A DNA stretch of 64,000 bases, from positions 1 to 64,000 of the forward strand of contig PJCV01000005.1 of the NCBI GenBank assembly GCA_002837415.1, in the 5' to 3' direction. Numbering within the stretch: position 1 is the stretch's first letter; each line of letters begins with the position of its first letter. The position numbers were made by a program, and so were the translations under genes. The notes below the pieces were generated by a model, which saw only the letters and a program-made list of their open reading frames with translations, did no database searches and was not told the DNA's origin. Shown piece by piece: positions 53,709-62,830 of this stretch. This DNA is from Actinomycetales bacterium SN12 (GTDB taxonomy: Bacteria; Actinomycetota; Actinomycetes; Actinomycetales; Microbacteriaceae).

Positions 53709-55481
53709 TCAGCGCCGGATGATCGCCGCCGACTCCGCGGGCAGAGTCGTGCGCCCTGCGGTCGACGCGGTCTCGCGAGTGGCGAGCAGGACCTCCCCGG
53801 CGACGTCGAAGGCGACGTCGGCGGAGGTCAGGTTGATCAGGATGCTCAGGCCGCCCCGATCGATGCGGAACGCGCGGTGCTGCGGCTCATCGCTCGGCAC
53901 GACGAGGTGCACAGAGGGCTCCCGGATGCCCGGGTCGGTCAGCTCCGCATGCTCGCGCCGCAGCGCCGCGAGCCGGCGGTACAGATCCAGCAGCTGCGCG
54001 TGGGTGGGCTCACCCGGTTCGTCCCAGTCGAGCTTGGAGCGCTGGAAGGTCTCCGGATCCTGCGGATCGGGCACGACGGCGGCATCCCACCCCATCCGGG
54101 CGAACTCGGCGACGCGTCCTTCGGCCGTGGCGCGCCCGAGCTCCGGCTCCGGATGCGAGGTGAAGAACTGCCACGGCGTGGACGCGCCCCACTCCTCGCC
54201 CATGAAGAGCATGGGCGTGCCGGGCGCCGTCAGCGTGAGCACCGCCGCGACCGCGAGCCTGTCGTCGGACAGGGTCTCGCTGAGCCGGTCGCCCGTCGCT
54301 CGGTTGCCGATCTGGTCGTGGTCCTGCGCGAAGGTGACCAGCCGCCAGGCGGGCACCTCGTGCGGGATGGGGGATCCGTGCACGTGGTCGCGGAACGACG
54401 AGAACGTGCCGTCGTGGAAGAAGCCCCCGTCGGTGACCTTCTCGATGGCATCCGGCGCGGCGAAGTCCGCGTAGTATCCCGAGGTCTCCCCGGTGAGGGC
54501 GACGTGCACCGCATGGTGCCAGTCGTCGGACCACTGCGCGGTGAGTCCGTATCCGCCGGCCTCGCGCGGAAGGATCAGAGTCGGATCGTTGAGGTCGGAT
54601 TCGGCGATCAGGGTCAGCGGCCTGCCCTCGTGCGCAGAGAGGGCGTCGACGCGCTCGGCGAGCTCCTTCAGGATGTGGATGCGGCTGTCGTCGTGCAGGG
54701 CGTGCACGGCATCCAGCCGCAAGCCGTCGACGTGCCGATCGCGCAGCCACATCAGGGCGTTCTCGATGATGTACTCGCGCACGGGCGTCTGATCGAGATC
54801 GACCGAGTCGCCCCACGTGTTGCGGCTGCCGTCGCGCAGGTAGGGTCCGAACTCGGGCAGGTAGTTGCCGCTCGGTCCGAGGTGGTTGTACACGACGTCC
54901 TGGATCACGCCGAGGCCGTGCGCGTGCGCGGCGTCGACGAAGCGCTGGTAGCCGCGCGGACCACCGTAACCCTCGTGCACGGCGTACCAGAGCACGCCGT
55001 CGTACCCCCAGTTCCACTGCCCGTTGAAGGCGTTCACCGGCAGCAGCTCGACGTGCGTGACGCCGAGGTCGACGAGGTGCGGCAGCTTCTCGATCGCGGA
55101 ATCGAAGGTGCCGGCCGCAGTGAAGGTGCCGATATGCAGCTCGTAGATGAGCCCACCCGCCAGCTGCCGTCCCGTCCATGCGGCGTCGGTCCAGGCGAAT
55201 GCCGTCTCGTCGAACGCCGCCGACGCGGCATGCACCCCGTCGGGCTGCCGGCGAGAACGGGGATCCGGCCGCAGCTCATCGCCATCGCCGATCACGAAGC
55301 CGTAGCGCTCGCCGTCAGCGAGCTCGGCGTCGGCCTGCCACCAGCCGCCGGGACCCGCCGTCATCTCCCGCTCGTCGAGCGTCGAGCCGTCATCGCCCAC
55401 CCGGCGCAGTCGCATCCGCGACGCGCGCGGCGCCCATACGTCCATCACCGCACCGCCCTTCATCACCGCATTGACCTCCAT
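53709..55481 (-). CDS. treZ: Malto-oligosyltrehalose trehalohydrolase
   Basis: This 590-residue GH13 enzyme releases trehalose from maltooligosyl-trehalose made by TreY. The N-terminal E-set domain (about 10-95) is followed by the barrel with region I DVVYNH, region [12 protein letters not shown] (nucleophile D), region [12 protein letters not shown] (acid/base E) and region [12 protein letters not shown]. The ATG at 55481 overlaps the treY stop (TGATG). Two further in-frame ATG codons lie exactly 18 and 36 bases later, inside an imperfect 18-bp tandem repeat, so the true start is uncertain by 12 residues. Confidence 0.95.
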   Translation of the reverse strand: MEVNAVMKGGAVMDVWAPRASRMRLRRVGDDGSTLDEREMTAGPGGWWQADAELADGERYGFVIGDGDELRPDPRSRRQPDGVHAASAAFDETAFAWTDAAWTGRQLAGGLIYELHIGTFTAAGTFDSAIEKLPHLVDLGVTHVELLPVNAFNGQWNWGYDGVLWYAVHEGYGGPRGYQRFVDAAHAHGLGVIQDVVYNHLGPSGNYLPEFGPYLRDGSRNTWGDSVDLDQTPVREYIIENALMWLRDRHVDGLRLDAVHALHDDSRIHILKELAERVDALSAHEGRPLTLIAESDLNDPTLILPREAGGYGLTAQWSDDWHHAVHVALTGETSGYYADFAAPDAIEKVTDGGFFHDGTFSSFRDHVHGSPIPHEVPAWRLVTFAQDHDQIGNRATGDRLSETLSDDRLAVAAVLTLTAPGTPMLFMGEEWGASTPWQFFTSHPEPELGRATAEGRVAEFARMGWDAAVVPDPQDPETFQRSKLDWDEPGEPTHAQLLDLYRRLAALRREHAELTDPGIREPSVHLVVPSDEPQHRAFRIDRGGLSILINLTSADVAFDVAGEVLLATRETASTAGRTTLPAESAAIIRR

Positions 55482-57829
55482 CACCGCACCTCCCGCAGCA
55501 GCGCGACGGGGTAGTGCTCGAGCAGTTCGGCCAGGCGCACGGGACCTCCGGCGAATCGCCGCCCGGTGAGCACATCGATCGACGGCATCTCCGACCGCAT
55601 CAGGGTCGTCTCGCCCCAGCCGCCGCGTCTCTCCAGCCCGACCGGCAGACGCGTGGCCACCACGGTCAGACCGCCGCGGTCCACCGCGACGGCGTGGGAC
55701 GCAGCGGGCCCGGCGACGGTCTCGGGTCGGTACGCGGTGAACAGCTCGGGGTGATCGCGGCGCAGCCGCAGCGCCCGCGAGGTCACCAGCAGCTTCGCCG
55801 CTCCTGAGTCGTCGATCGAGGGCAGGCTGCCCTCGGCGACGGCAGCGTCGAGCTCGGACAGCATGCGCTCGCGCTGCGCGAAGTCCACCGGCCGGCGGTT
55901 GTCTGGGTCGACGAGCGACAGATCCCACAGCTCGGTGCCCTGGTACACGTCCGGCACACCGGGGCCGGTGAGCTGCAGCACCTTCGCCGACAGGGAGTTC
56001 GACCGCCCGTACCCGATGATCTCCGCCACGAAGCGCTCGAGAACCGGCTTCGCGGCACCGTTCGCCGCCTCGGCGATCGCTTCGAGACCCTTCTCGAACT
56101 CGGCATCCGGATGCTGCCACGCGGTCGATTCGGACGCCTCGCGGGCGGCCTTCTGCGCGTACGCGAGCAGCCGCTCCGAGGAGATCGGCCAGGCGCCGAC
56201 GGCGGCCTGCCACAGCATGCTGTCGAGCGGGCCGTGGCCGGTCGACGCGATCCCGCGCAGCTCGTCGAGCACCTCGGACCAGCGCTCGGGCACCTCGGCG
56301 AGCACCGCGAGGCGGGCACGCACATCTTCGGATCGCTTGGTGTCGTGCGTCGACAGGGTCGTCATCGAGCACGGCCAGGCGGCGAGGCGACGCTGCTGCG
56401 CGGTGTGGAACTGCGGCACGCTCAGCGACGCGACCGACGGGTCGCCGCCGACCTCGGTCAAGGTGCCGAGGCGGGTGTACCGGTAGAAGGCGGTGTCCTC
56501 CACCCCCTTCGCCATGATCGCGCCCGACGTCTGCTGGAAGCGCCGCGCCACGGGCAGAGCCGGATCGGCGAGCAGCGGCTCGAGCTCGTCGATCGCGGAT
56601 GCGAGATCCGGTCGCCGACGGCTCGCCTCCTCGACCGCATGGCGCAGATGCTCGCACCCTGCCGGCAGGTAGGAGCGGTAGACCGGAAAGCAGGCGAGCA
56701 GCTCGGCCAGGGCATCCGCCGCGCCCACGATGCCGAACGGCAGGTCGTGCACCAGCCGGCGCACCTCCGACTGCAGCAGCCCGTCGGCCATCGCGCGCTT
56801 GGTGTCGTGGATGAGATCGTGCCAGTCCTGCGCCTCGGGGAGGTCGCTCTGGTCTCGCAGCCGAGCATCGAGCGCAGTGAGCTCGTCGACTCCGGCCGGA
56901 TCGATCAGCACCCGGTCGATCTCGCCGAGCGCGTCGTACCCGGTGGTGCCGTCGGTGCGCCACCACGGCGGCAGCTCCTCGCCGTACTCGAGGATCTTCT
57001 CGATCAGCGTGTATGCGCCGCCGGTGGCGTCGGCGAGTCGCTCGAGATACTCCTCCGGGTCGTCGAGGCCGTCGGGATGGTCGACCCGGATGCCGTCGGC
57101 GAGACCTTCGCGGATCCAGCGCACGATCTCCTCGTGCGACTGCGCGAAGACGTCGGGAAGCTCTACGCGCAGAGCGGCGAGCTCGGTGACGGCGAAGAAG
57201 CGCCGGTAGTTCAGCTGGTCGTTCTGGTCTTCCCAGTGGCGCAGCTCGTAGTGCTGTGCACCGAGCAGAGCGGTCAGGTCGTCGCTCAGCCGCCCCGTGC
57301 CGGGCGCCAGGGGGAGGACGTGCTCGAAGTACGACAGCGTGCCGTCGGGGGCATCCGGTGCCGGCGTCGGATCGACCACGATCTCGCCGCGCTCGATCAC
57401 CTCGCCCGGAGTGCCGCCGAGGATGGCCAGGCGCACCTTCTCGCGCCCGCGCTCCCAGTCGACGTCGAACGCGATGGCGTGGGCCGAAGCGCGTCCGAGG
57501 CGGAGCACGTCCCACCACCAGGGATTCTGCCGCGGCGAGGCCACCCCGACGTGGTTCGGCACGATGTCGACCAGGATGCCGAGGCCCTCGGCACGCGCCG
57601 CGGCCGAGAAGGTGGTGAGACCTGCCGCCCCGCCCCTGGACTCGTCGATGCGCGAGTGGTCGACGACGTCGTAGCCATGATCCGAGCCCTGCGTCGCCGC
57701 CAGAAGCGGAGAGAGATAGGCCCAGTCCGCACCGAGCCGGTGCAGGTAGCCGGTCACCTTCGCAGCCTCCTCGAGCGTGAAGCGCGAGGTGATCTGCAGA
57801 CGGTACGTGGAGTCGGGGCGGCTGGTCAT
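55481..57829 (-). CDS. treY: Malto-oligosyltrehalose synthase
   Basis: This 782-residue GH13 enzyme converts the reducing end of a maltodextrin into a trehalose unit by intramolecular transglycosylation. The N terminus STYRLQIT and the barrel segments VDIVPNHV (region I) and [14 protein letters not shown] (region II), then [14 protein letters not shown] (region III), are present; a second [20 protein letters not shown] segment near 655 is typical of TreY. ATG 57829 is one base after the treX stop. The upstream open extension of 77 codons overlaps treX and is rejected. Confidence 0.95.
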   Translation of the reverse strand: MTSRPDSTYRLQITSRFTLEEAAKVTGYLHRLGADWAYLSPLLAATQGSDHGYDVVDHSRIDESRGGAAGLTTFSAAARAEGLGILVDIVPNHVGVASPRQNPWWWDVLRLGRASAHAIAFDVDWERGREKVRLAILGGTPGEVIERGEIVVDPTPAPDAPDGTLSYFEHVLPLAPGTGRLSDDLTALLGAQHYELRHWEDQNDQLNYRRFFAVTELAALRVELPDVFAQSHEEIVRWIREGLADGIRVDHPDGLDDPEEYLERLADATGGAYTLIEKILEYGEELPPWWRTDGTTGYDALGEIDRVLIDPAGVDELTALDARLRDQSDLPEAQDWHDLIHDTKRAMADGLLQSEVRRLVHDLPFGIVGAADALAELLACFPVYRSYLPAGCEHLRHAVEEASRRRPDLASAIDELEPLLADPALPVARRFQQTSGAIMAKGVEDTAFYRYTRLGTLTEVGGDPSVASLSVPQFHTAQQRRLAAWPCSMTTLSTHDTKRSEDVRARLAVLAEVPERWSEVLDELRGIASTGHGPLDSMLWQAAVGAWPISSERLLAYAQKAAREASESTAWQHPDAEFEKGLEAIAEAANGAAKPVLERFVAEIIGYGRSNSLSAKVLQLTGPGVPDVYQGTELWDLSLVDPDNRRPVDFAQRERMLSELDAAVAEGSLPSIDDSGAAKLLVTSRALRLRRDHPELFTAYRPETVAGPAASHAVAVDRGGLTVVATRLPVGLERRGGWGETTLMRSEMPSIDVLTGRRFAGGPVRLAELLEHYPVALLREVR

Positions 57830-57830
57830 C

Positions 57831-60035
57831 TCACACCTCGGGTTTCGGCGCGGGCGCGCGGGTCGCGGCGTTCTCGACCTGCACCCGCAGCGAGGCCTCG
57901 ACGGAGTCGTCGGTCGGCTCGTCCGCGCCGTCGACCTCGCGAAGCACGAGCATGGATCCGGCGCCGAGCTGCACGCCAGCAGCAGCCGGCAGCGGGTCGG
58001 CGTGGGTAAGCTCGCCGGCTGTGTCGACCACGGCCTCCCAGGTCGCGCCGTGCCGGGCATCCGGAAGCACGACGTCGACGGACTCGTCGCCGCTGTTGAA
58101 GTACACCAGGAAGTTCACGTCGTCCACCGGACGGCCCTGGCGGTCCTTCTCGCGGATGCCGCGGCCGTTGAGGAACATGCCGATCGACAGCCCGAAGCCC
58201 GACTCCCAGTCCTCGGGCTGCATCGTGCGCCCGTCCGGGCGGAGCCACTCGATGTCGGGCACCGGCGAGCCCTCCTCGACGCGCACCGGCTTGCCGTCGA
58301 AGAACCGGCTGCGCCGGAACGTCGGATGCAGGGCGCGCAGCCGCGTGAGCGCCGCCGTGAACTCGACGAGCGGGAGATCCGCCGCCTCCCAGTCGATCCA
58401 CGTGATCTCGTTGTCCTGCGCGTAGCCGTTGTTGTTGCCGTCCTGAGTGCGGCCCAGCTCGTCACCGTGCGAGATCATCGGCACACCCTGCGACAGCAGC
58501 AGCGTCGCCAGCATGTTGCGCTGCCGCATGGCGCGGCGGCGGTTCACGTCGGGGTCGTCGGTGTGCCCCTCGACCCCCAGGTTGTCGGAGCGGTTGTGCG
58601 ATTCGCCGTCGTTGTTGTCCTCGCCGTTGGCCTCGTTGTGCTTCTCGGCGTAGCTCACCAGATCGCGCAGCGTGAAGCCGTCGTGGGCGGTGATGAAGTT
58701 GACGGATGCCACGGGGCGGCGCCCCGAGTGCTCGTAGAGGTCAGCCGACCCGGTGAGGCGCGAGGCGAACTCGCCGAGCGCCTGCGGCTCGCCGCGCCAG
58801 AAGTCGCGGACCGTGTCGCGGTACTTGCCGTTCCACTCCGACCACTGCGGCGGGAAGTTGCCCACCTGGTAGCCGCCGGGCCCGATGTCCCACGGCTCGG
58901 CGATGAGCTTCACCTGCGAGACCACCGGATCCTGCTGCACGAGCTCGAAGAAGGTCGCCAGCCGGTCAACGTCGTAGAACTCCCGCGCGAGGGTGGAGGC
59001 GAGGTCGAACCGGAATCCGTCGACGTGCATCTCGGTGACCCAGTACCGCAGCGAGTCCATGATCATCTGCAGCGCGTGCGGGTTGCCGACGTTGAGACTG
59101 TTGCCCGTGCCGGTGTAGTCGGTGTAGTACCGGCGGTCCTCCTCGAGGCGGTAGTACGCCTCGTTGTCGATGCCGCGCATCGACAGGGTGGGGCCGAGGT
59201 GGTTGCCCTCTGCGGTGTGGTTGTAGACCACGTCGAGGATCACCTCGATGCCGGCGGCGTGCAGCGCACGCACCATCGCCTTGAACTCCTGCACCTGCTG
59301 GCCGTGCTCGCCGCTCGAGGAGTACGTGTTCTGCGGTGCGAAGAACGACAGCGTGTTGTAGCCCCAGTAGTTCGACAGGCCCTTGTCCTGCAGGGTGCTG
59401 TCGTTCACGAACTGGTGCACGGGCATGAGCTCGATCGCGGTCACGCCCAGGCGCGTCAGGTGGTCGACGATCGCCGGGTGCGCGACCCCGGCGTAGGTGC
59501 CGCGCAGCTCTTCGGGCACGTCGGGATGCCGGATGCTGAGGCCCTTCACGTGCGATTCGTAGATGACCGTCTGCGCATAGGGCGTCTTCGGCAGCCGGTC
59601 GCCGCCCCATTCGAAGAACGGGTTGATCACGACGCTCTTCGGCGTGCTGGCGGCCGAGTCGTCCTCATTGTGCGAATCGGGGTCGCCGAAGTCGTAGGAG
59701 AACGGCGCCTGCCCCCAATCGACCTGTCCCGCGACGGCCTTCGCGTACGGGTCGAGCAGCAGCTTGCTGGGGTTGAAGCGCTTTCCGTTCGGGGGGTCGT
59801 ACGGCCCGTGCACCCGGTAGCCGTACAGCTGTCCCGGCTGCACCGAAGGCAGGTACCCGTGCCAGACGTAGGCGTCGACCTCGACGAGATCGACGCGGGT
59901 CTCCTCACCGTCGTCGTCGAACAGGCACAGCTCGACCCGCTCTGCGTGCTCGCTGAACAGTGCGAAGTTCGTGCCCTGACCGTCGAAGGTCGCGCCGAGG
60001 GGATGGGCTGATCCGGGCCACACGTCGACGCTCAT
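57831..60035 (-). CDS. glgX: Glycogen debranching enzyme (TreX/GlgX type)
   Basis: This 734-residue GH13 isoamylase-type enzyme cuts alpha-1,6 branches of glycogen, supplying linear chains for TreY. A CBM48 domain (about 10-105) precedes the barrel with DVVYNHTAEG (region I), DGFRFDLASTL (region II, nucleophile D), LIAEPWDIG (region III) and FITAHDG (region IV). Together with treY and treZ it makes up the TreXYZ path that turns glycogen into free trehalose, a stress protectant. Its ATG overlaps the stop of the small upstream gene. Confidence 0.95.
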   Translation of the reverse strand: MSVDVWPGSAHPLGATFDGQGTNFALFSEHAERVELCLFDDDGEETRVDLVEVDAYVWHGYLPSVQPGQLYGYRVHGPYDPPNGKRFNPSKLLLDPYAKAVAGQVDWGQAPFSYDFGDPDSHNEDDSAASTPKSVVINPFFEWGGDRLPKTPYAQTVIYESHVKGLSIRHPDVPEELRGTYAGVAHPAIVDHLTRLGVTAIELMPVHQFVNDSTLQDKGLSNYWGYNTLSFFAPQNTYSSSGEHGQQVQEFKAMVRALHAAGIEVILDVVYNHTAEGNHLGPTLSMRGIDNEAYYRLEEDRRYYTDYTGTGNSLNVGNPHALQMIMDSLRYWVTEMHVDGFRFDLASTLAREFYDVDRLATFFELVQQDPVVSQVKLIAEPWDIGPGGYQVGNFPPQWSEWNGKYRDTVRDFWRGEPQALGEFASRLTGSADLYEHSGRRPVASVNFITAHDGFTLRDLVSYAEKHNEANGEDNNDGESHNRSDNLGVEGHTDDPDVNRRRAMRQRNMLATLLLSQGVPMISHGDELGRTQDGNNNGYAQDNEITWIDWEAADLPLVEFTAALTRLRALHPTFRRSRFFDGKPVRVEEGSPVPDIEWLRPDGRTMQPEDWESGFGLSIGMFLNGRGIREKDRQGRPVDDVNFLVYFNSGDESVDVVLPDARHGATWEAVVDTAGELTHADPLPAAAGVQLGAGSMLVLREVDGADEPTDDSVEASLRVQVENAATRAPAPKPEV

Positions 60036-60397
60036 GCGGCGGTACGACCGTTCTCGTGCGAGCCGTGCGAGTGCGGTGCCGCCTCGCGCACGCGGCGCAC
60101 CGCCTGCTCGAAGTCGAAGACCTGCGCCACTTCGATCGCCTTCGGGTAGGGGTGGCCCGAATAGCAGATGAACAGCGGCGGGATCACCTCGACGTAGCCG
60201 ACGGGGCCGTCCTCGAACACCTCGTAGCGATCGATGTCGACGAGCTCGTAGGCGGGCTCGGCGGGCGTGGGCTGGGGCGACGGCTCGCTCGCGATGGCCG
60301 GCTCGGTGCTCGCCGTGGGGTCGGCGGCCTGCGGCGGTGCGGTCGGCTCGGCCGACCGGGCGATCGCCTGTCCGGTGGATCTGGTTGCGGCAGACAT
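60032..60397 (-). CDS. Small conserved-looking protein heading the trehalose operon
   Basis: This 121-residue protein has a disordered, Ala/Pro-rich first half (about 1-48) and a compact second half with YELVDIDRYEVFEDGPVGY and PPLFICYSGHPYPKAIEVAQVF, then a basic helix. No named family was recognised. Its stop overlaps the glgX ATG (ATGA), so it is co-translated with the TreXYZ enzymes and may have to do with them or with binding polysaccharide. The start is ATG 60397 with AGGAGTC upstream. No membrane segment is present. Confidence 0.65.
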   Translation of the reverse strand: MSAATRSTGQAIARSAEPTAPPQAADPTASTEPAIASEPSPQPTPAEPAYELVDIDRYEVFEDGPVGYVEVIPPLFICYSGHPYPKAIEVAQVFDFEQAVRRVREAAPHSHGSHENGRTAA

Positions 60398-60592
60398 GAG
60401 GACTCCTGTCTCGACTGCCTTCCGGCTAAGCGCCTCGAGGTCATTGCTGTTGAGGAGAACCTACGGGGGTGACGCCTGCGAGGCTACGGGGTTGTCACAT
60501 GGCGGAGTTCGGGGTAATACTCGCAGCTCCGGTCACGCCGCATCCGCGAAGGTGCAGATGGCGCTGCGTCCGGACGGCGGGCTCCTGCTGCA

Positions 60593-61723
60593 TCAGGTGC
60601 GGGGCTGAGGGTCCCCGCCTGGCAGGCTGTCCTTGGGCCGAGCGTCCGCCTCCGGCGCGAGCATGAGCAGGATCCGCTGCAGGTGCATCGCGCTCAGCAC
60701 GCCGGGGCCGGCGATGGCATCCGTCTCGAGCGAGCGCGTGTGCACGGCGCGCAGGAGGGTGTCGACAGCCTTCGTCGCACGGGCGTGCAGCTCCTCGGCA
60801 TCCTCCTCGGCGCCCGCGAGCACATCCGCCACCGCTTGACACGCCTCCGCGAGGGGTTCGACAAGCGCGGGGTCAAGCGGGAAGCCCGAGGGGCGGTCGT
60901 TGATCGTGTCGCTCAGGCATCCCGAGACGTCCCGGATCTGATGGCTCACCTCGACGAGCATCTCGAGACGAGCGTGTTCTCTGCTCGTGTCGGCCCGGCC
61001 GCGCCAGGCTCGTGGATTTCCACGACGACTCTCGTCGGCCTCGGCGACCGCATCGCGCAGCGATCGGCTCGTCTCCGCCAGCGCCCCGGCATCCTGCATC
61101 CACCCCGCCCGCTCCGGCGGCCAGGTCTCGATCAACGCGGCGGCGATGTCGTCGAGGTGCGCGGCCAGCCGCTGCTGGAAGGAGTCGATCCGGGCTGCGG
61201 CTTCGGACACCAGGGGTGCGGGCGGGATGATGGCGTTCACCAGGAGTCCGACGACCACGCCGACAGCGGTCTGAGTGACGTACCCGAAGGAGTAGTCCTC
61301 GGCATCCGCTCCGCCGATGATCAGCACGAACAGCGCCGCCATCGGGATGTACTCGCGGCCCGCCCCGAACCAGCCGGTACCCGACACGATCACGCCGACG
61401 CCGACCACGATCGCGATCGACCAGATGCTGGGGCCGACGGTCAGCAGGACGAGGGCGGCGAGGCCGATGCCGACGCCAAGACCGAGCAGGGTCTGCAGAC
61501 CCGACCTAGCCGACGACATCAGAGTCGGGTACATGCTGATCAGCGCGCCGAACGGCGCGTAGTACGGGTACTGCTCGGCCGCGCCAGGCATGAGCGGGGC
61601 GATGCTCCACGCGATCCCCACGGCCAGGGCGGTCTTCGCGGCGAAGAGCAGGCGGGCGCGACTGACCGCGCCGCGCGCCGCCGTTCCGATGCCCGCTGTG
61701 CGCAGGCGGATCGGTCTTCTCAT
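60593..61723 (-). CDS. FUSC-family membrane protein
   Basis: This 376-residue protein has six N-terminal membrane helices (about 20-175) with the FUSC/aromatic-acid-exporter layout (YPYYAPFGALISMYPTLMSS near 52-71), followed by a cytoplasmic helical domain (about 180-360). FUSC proteins are linked to efflux of aromatic acids or phenolics. ATG 61723 is used; GTG 61729 is two codons earlier, and GAGAAGAG upstream serves either. It follows the catalase gene by 15 bp on the same strand, so both may share a stress-related transcript. Confidence 0.83.
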   Translation of the reverse strand: MRRPIRLRTAGIGTAARGAVSRARLLFAAKTALAVGIAWSIAPLMPGAAEQYPYYAPFGALISMYPTLMSSARSGLQTLLGLGVGIGLAALVLLTVGPSIWSIAIVVGVGVIVSGTGWFGAGREYIPMAALFVLIIGGADAEDYSFGYVTQTAVGVVVGLLVNAIIPPAPLVSEAAARIDSFQQRLAAHLDDIAAALIETWPPERAGWMQDAGALAETSRSLRDAVAEADESRRGNPRAWRGRADTSREHARLEMLVEVSHQIRDVSGCLSDTINDRPSGFPLDPALVEPLAEACQAVADVLAGAEEDAEELHARATKAVDTLLRAVHTRSLETDAIAGPGVLSAMHLQRILLMLAPEADARPKDSLPGGDPQPRT

Positions 61724-61738
61724 TCGCACTCTTCTCGA

Positions 61739-62620
61739 TCACTCCATGTGGGTCGCATCCTGTGCCGCGCCGGCGACCTTCTCGATGATGTTGGGCATGT
61801 CGGTCGTGCCGTACAGCCTGGCATCCGGACGCGTGTGCGAGGGCATCGGCGCGCTGGTGGTCGGACCTTCGTGGTAGCTGAACTCGCCCTTGCCGTCGGG
61901 GGCAGGGCCGGACGCCCAGGTGCCTTCGGCAGCGGCGGGTCCGTCGCTGAAGTTCAGGTACTGGTACGACACCTCGGTGTGCTCCTTCGACTGCGGGAAG
62001 TTGCTCGGCACCGGCAGCTCTTCAGCGCCCTCGGCCTTGAGCTCTGCGACCGCGGCCTCCCACTGGTTCTGGTGCATCGTGTCGCGGGCGAGCAGGAACG
62101 CCAGCATGTCCCGCACGCCGTGGTCATCGGTCATGTGGTAGAGCCGCGCGACCTGCAGGCGGCCCTGCATCTCGGCGTTGGCGTTCGAGGTGAAGTCGGC
62201 GAGCAGGTTGCCGCTCGCCGTGACGTACGCGCCCGACCACGGATTGCCGTTGCTGTCGACCGGACGAGCGCCGGCGCCGGAGACGATGGCGTGCTGCACG
62301 TCGGTGCCGCCGATGATCGCGGCAACCGTCGGGTCATCCTGCACGGCGTCTTCGGTGATCCCGAGCGGCGACTTCTCGAGCAGCTGCGCGATCATCACGG
62401 CGAGCATCTCGACGTGGCCCATCTCCTCGGCGCCGATGCCGTACACCAGGTCGCGGTACTTGCCGGGGATGTGCATGTTCCAGGCCTGGAACTGGTACTG
62501 CATCGCCACCGTGATCTCGCCGTACTGCCCGCCGAGGACCTCCTGCAGCTTTCTGGCGTACACGGCATCGGGCGCCTCCGGCGTCGCGGAGAACTGCAGT
62601 TCCTGCTTGTGGAAAAACAT
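61739..62620 (-). CDS. Manganese catalase
   Basis: This 293-residue di-manganese catalase breaks down hydrogen peroxide. The four-helix ferritin-like core has metal-ligand glutamates and histidines in GQYGEITVAMQY (about 31-42) and GAEEMGHVEM (about 62-71), then a second pair in NANAEMQGRLQVARLYHM and DTMHQNQWEAA. The C-terminal 60 residues are Gly/Pro-rich as usual. The ATG at 62620 has AAGGA at 7 nt and gives the canonical MFFHKQELQF start; upstream in-frame ATGs are rejected. Confidence 0.94.
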   Translation of the reverse strand: MFFHKQELQFSATPEAPDAVYARKLQEVLGGQYGEITVAMQYQFQAWNMHIPGKYRDLVYGIGAEEMGHVEMLAVMIAQLLEKSPLGITEDAVQDDPTVAAIIGGTDVQHAIVSGAGARPVDSNGNPWSGAYVTASGNLLADFTSNANAEMQGRLQVARLYHMTDDHGVRDMLAFLLARDTMHQNQWEAAVAELKAEGAEELPVPSNFPQSKEHTEVSYQYLNFSDGPAAAEGTWASGPAPDGKGEFSYHEGPTTSAPMPSHTRPDARLYGTTDMPNIIEKVAGAAQDATHME

Positions 62621-62818
62621 CGTGTCATCCTTCATCTCGTGGGGGGTGGAACGGCCCACCTAACGCCTCGATCTCGAATCCGAGGAGGGGGTTTCGCTAT
62701 GCCGTGGCCCCTGCGACAATCACGGTCGGACGAGCAAGGACGCGATCGGATGAGGAAAGGAAAGGTACGGCGGCGACGGCTCACGGGTCAAGCCCCTGTC
62801 CCGCCCGTGGTTCCGGGC

Positions 62819-62824
62819 CAGACT
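62819..62824 (+). promoter_or_regulatory. -10-like box CAGACT of the M20 peptidase gene
   Basis: CAGACT lies 6 nt before the ATG at 62831, a variant of the leaderless box with C in the first position. hrpB has the same CAGACT variant. Confidence 0.5.
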
Positions 62825-62830
62825 GCCGAC

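Noticed and set aside
53709..57518. 1269-codon minus-strand frame through treY and treZ
   Set aside because: Only its last part is treZ; the arginine-rich first part lies in the wrong frame of treY. treZ begins at 55481.
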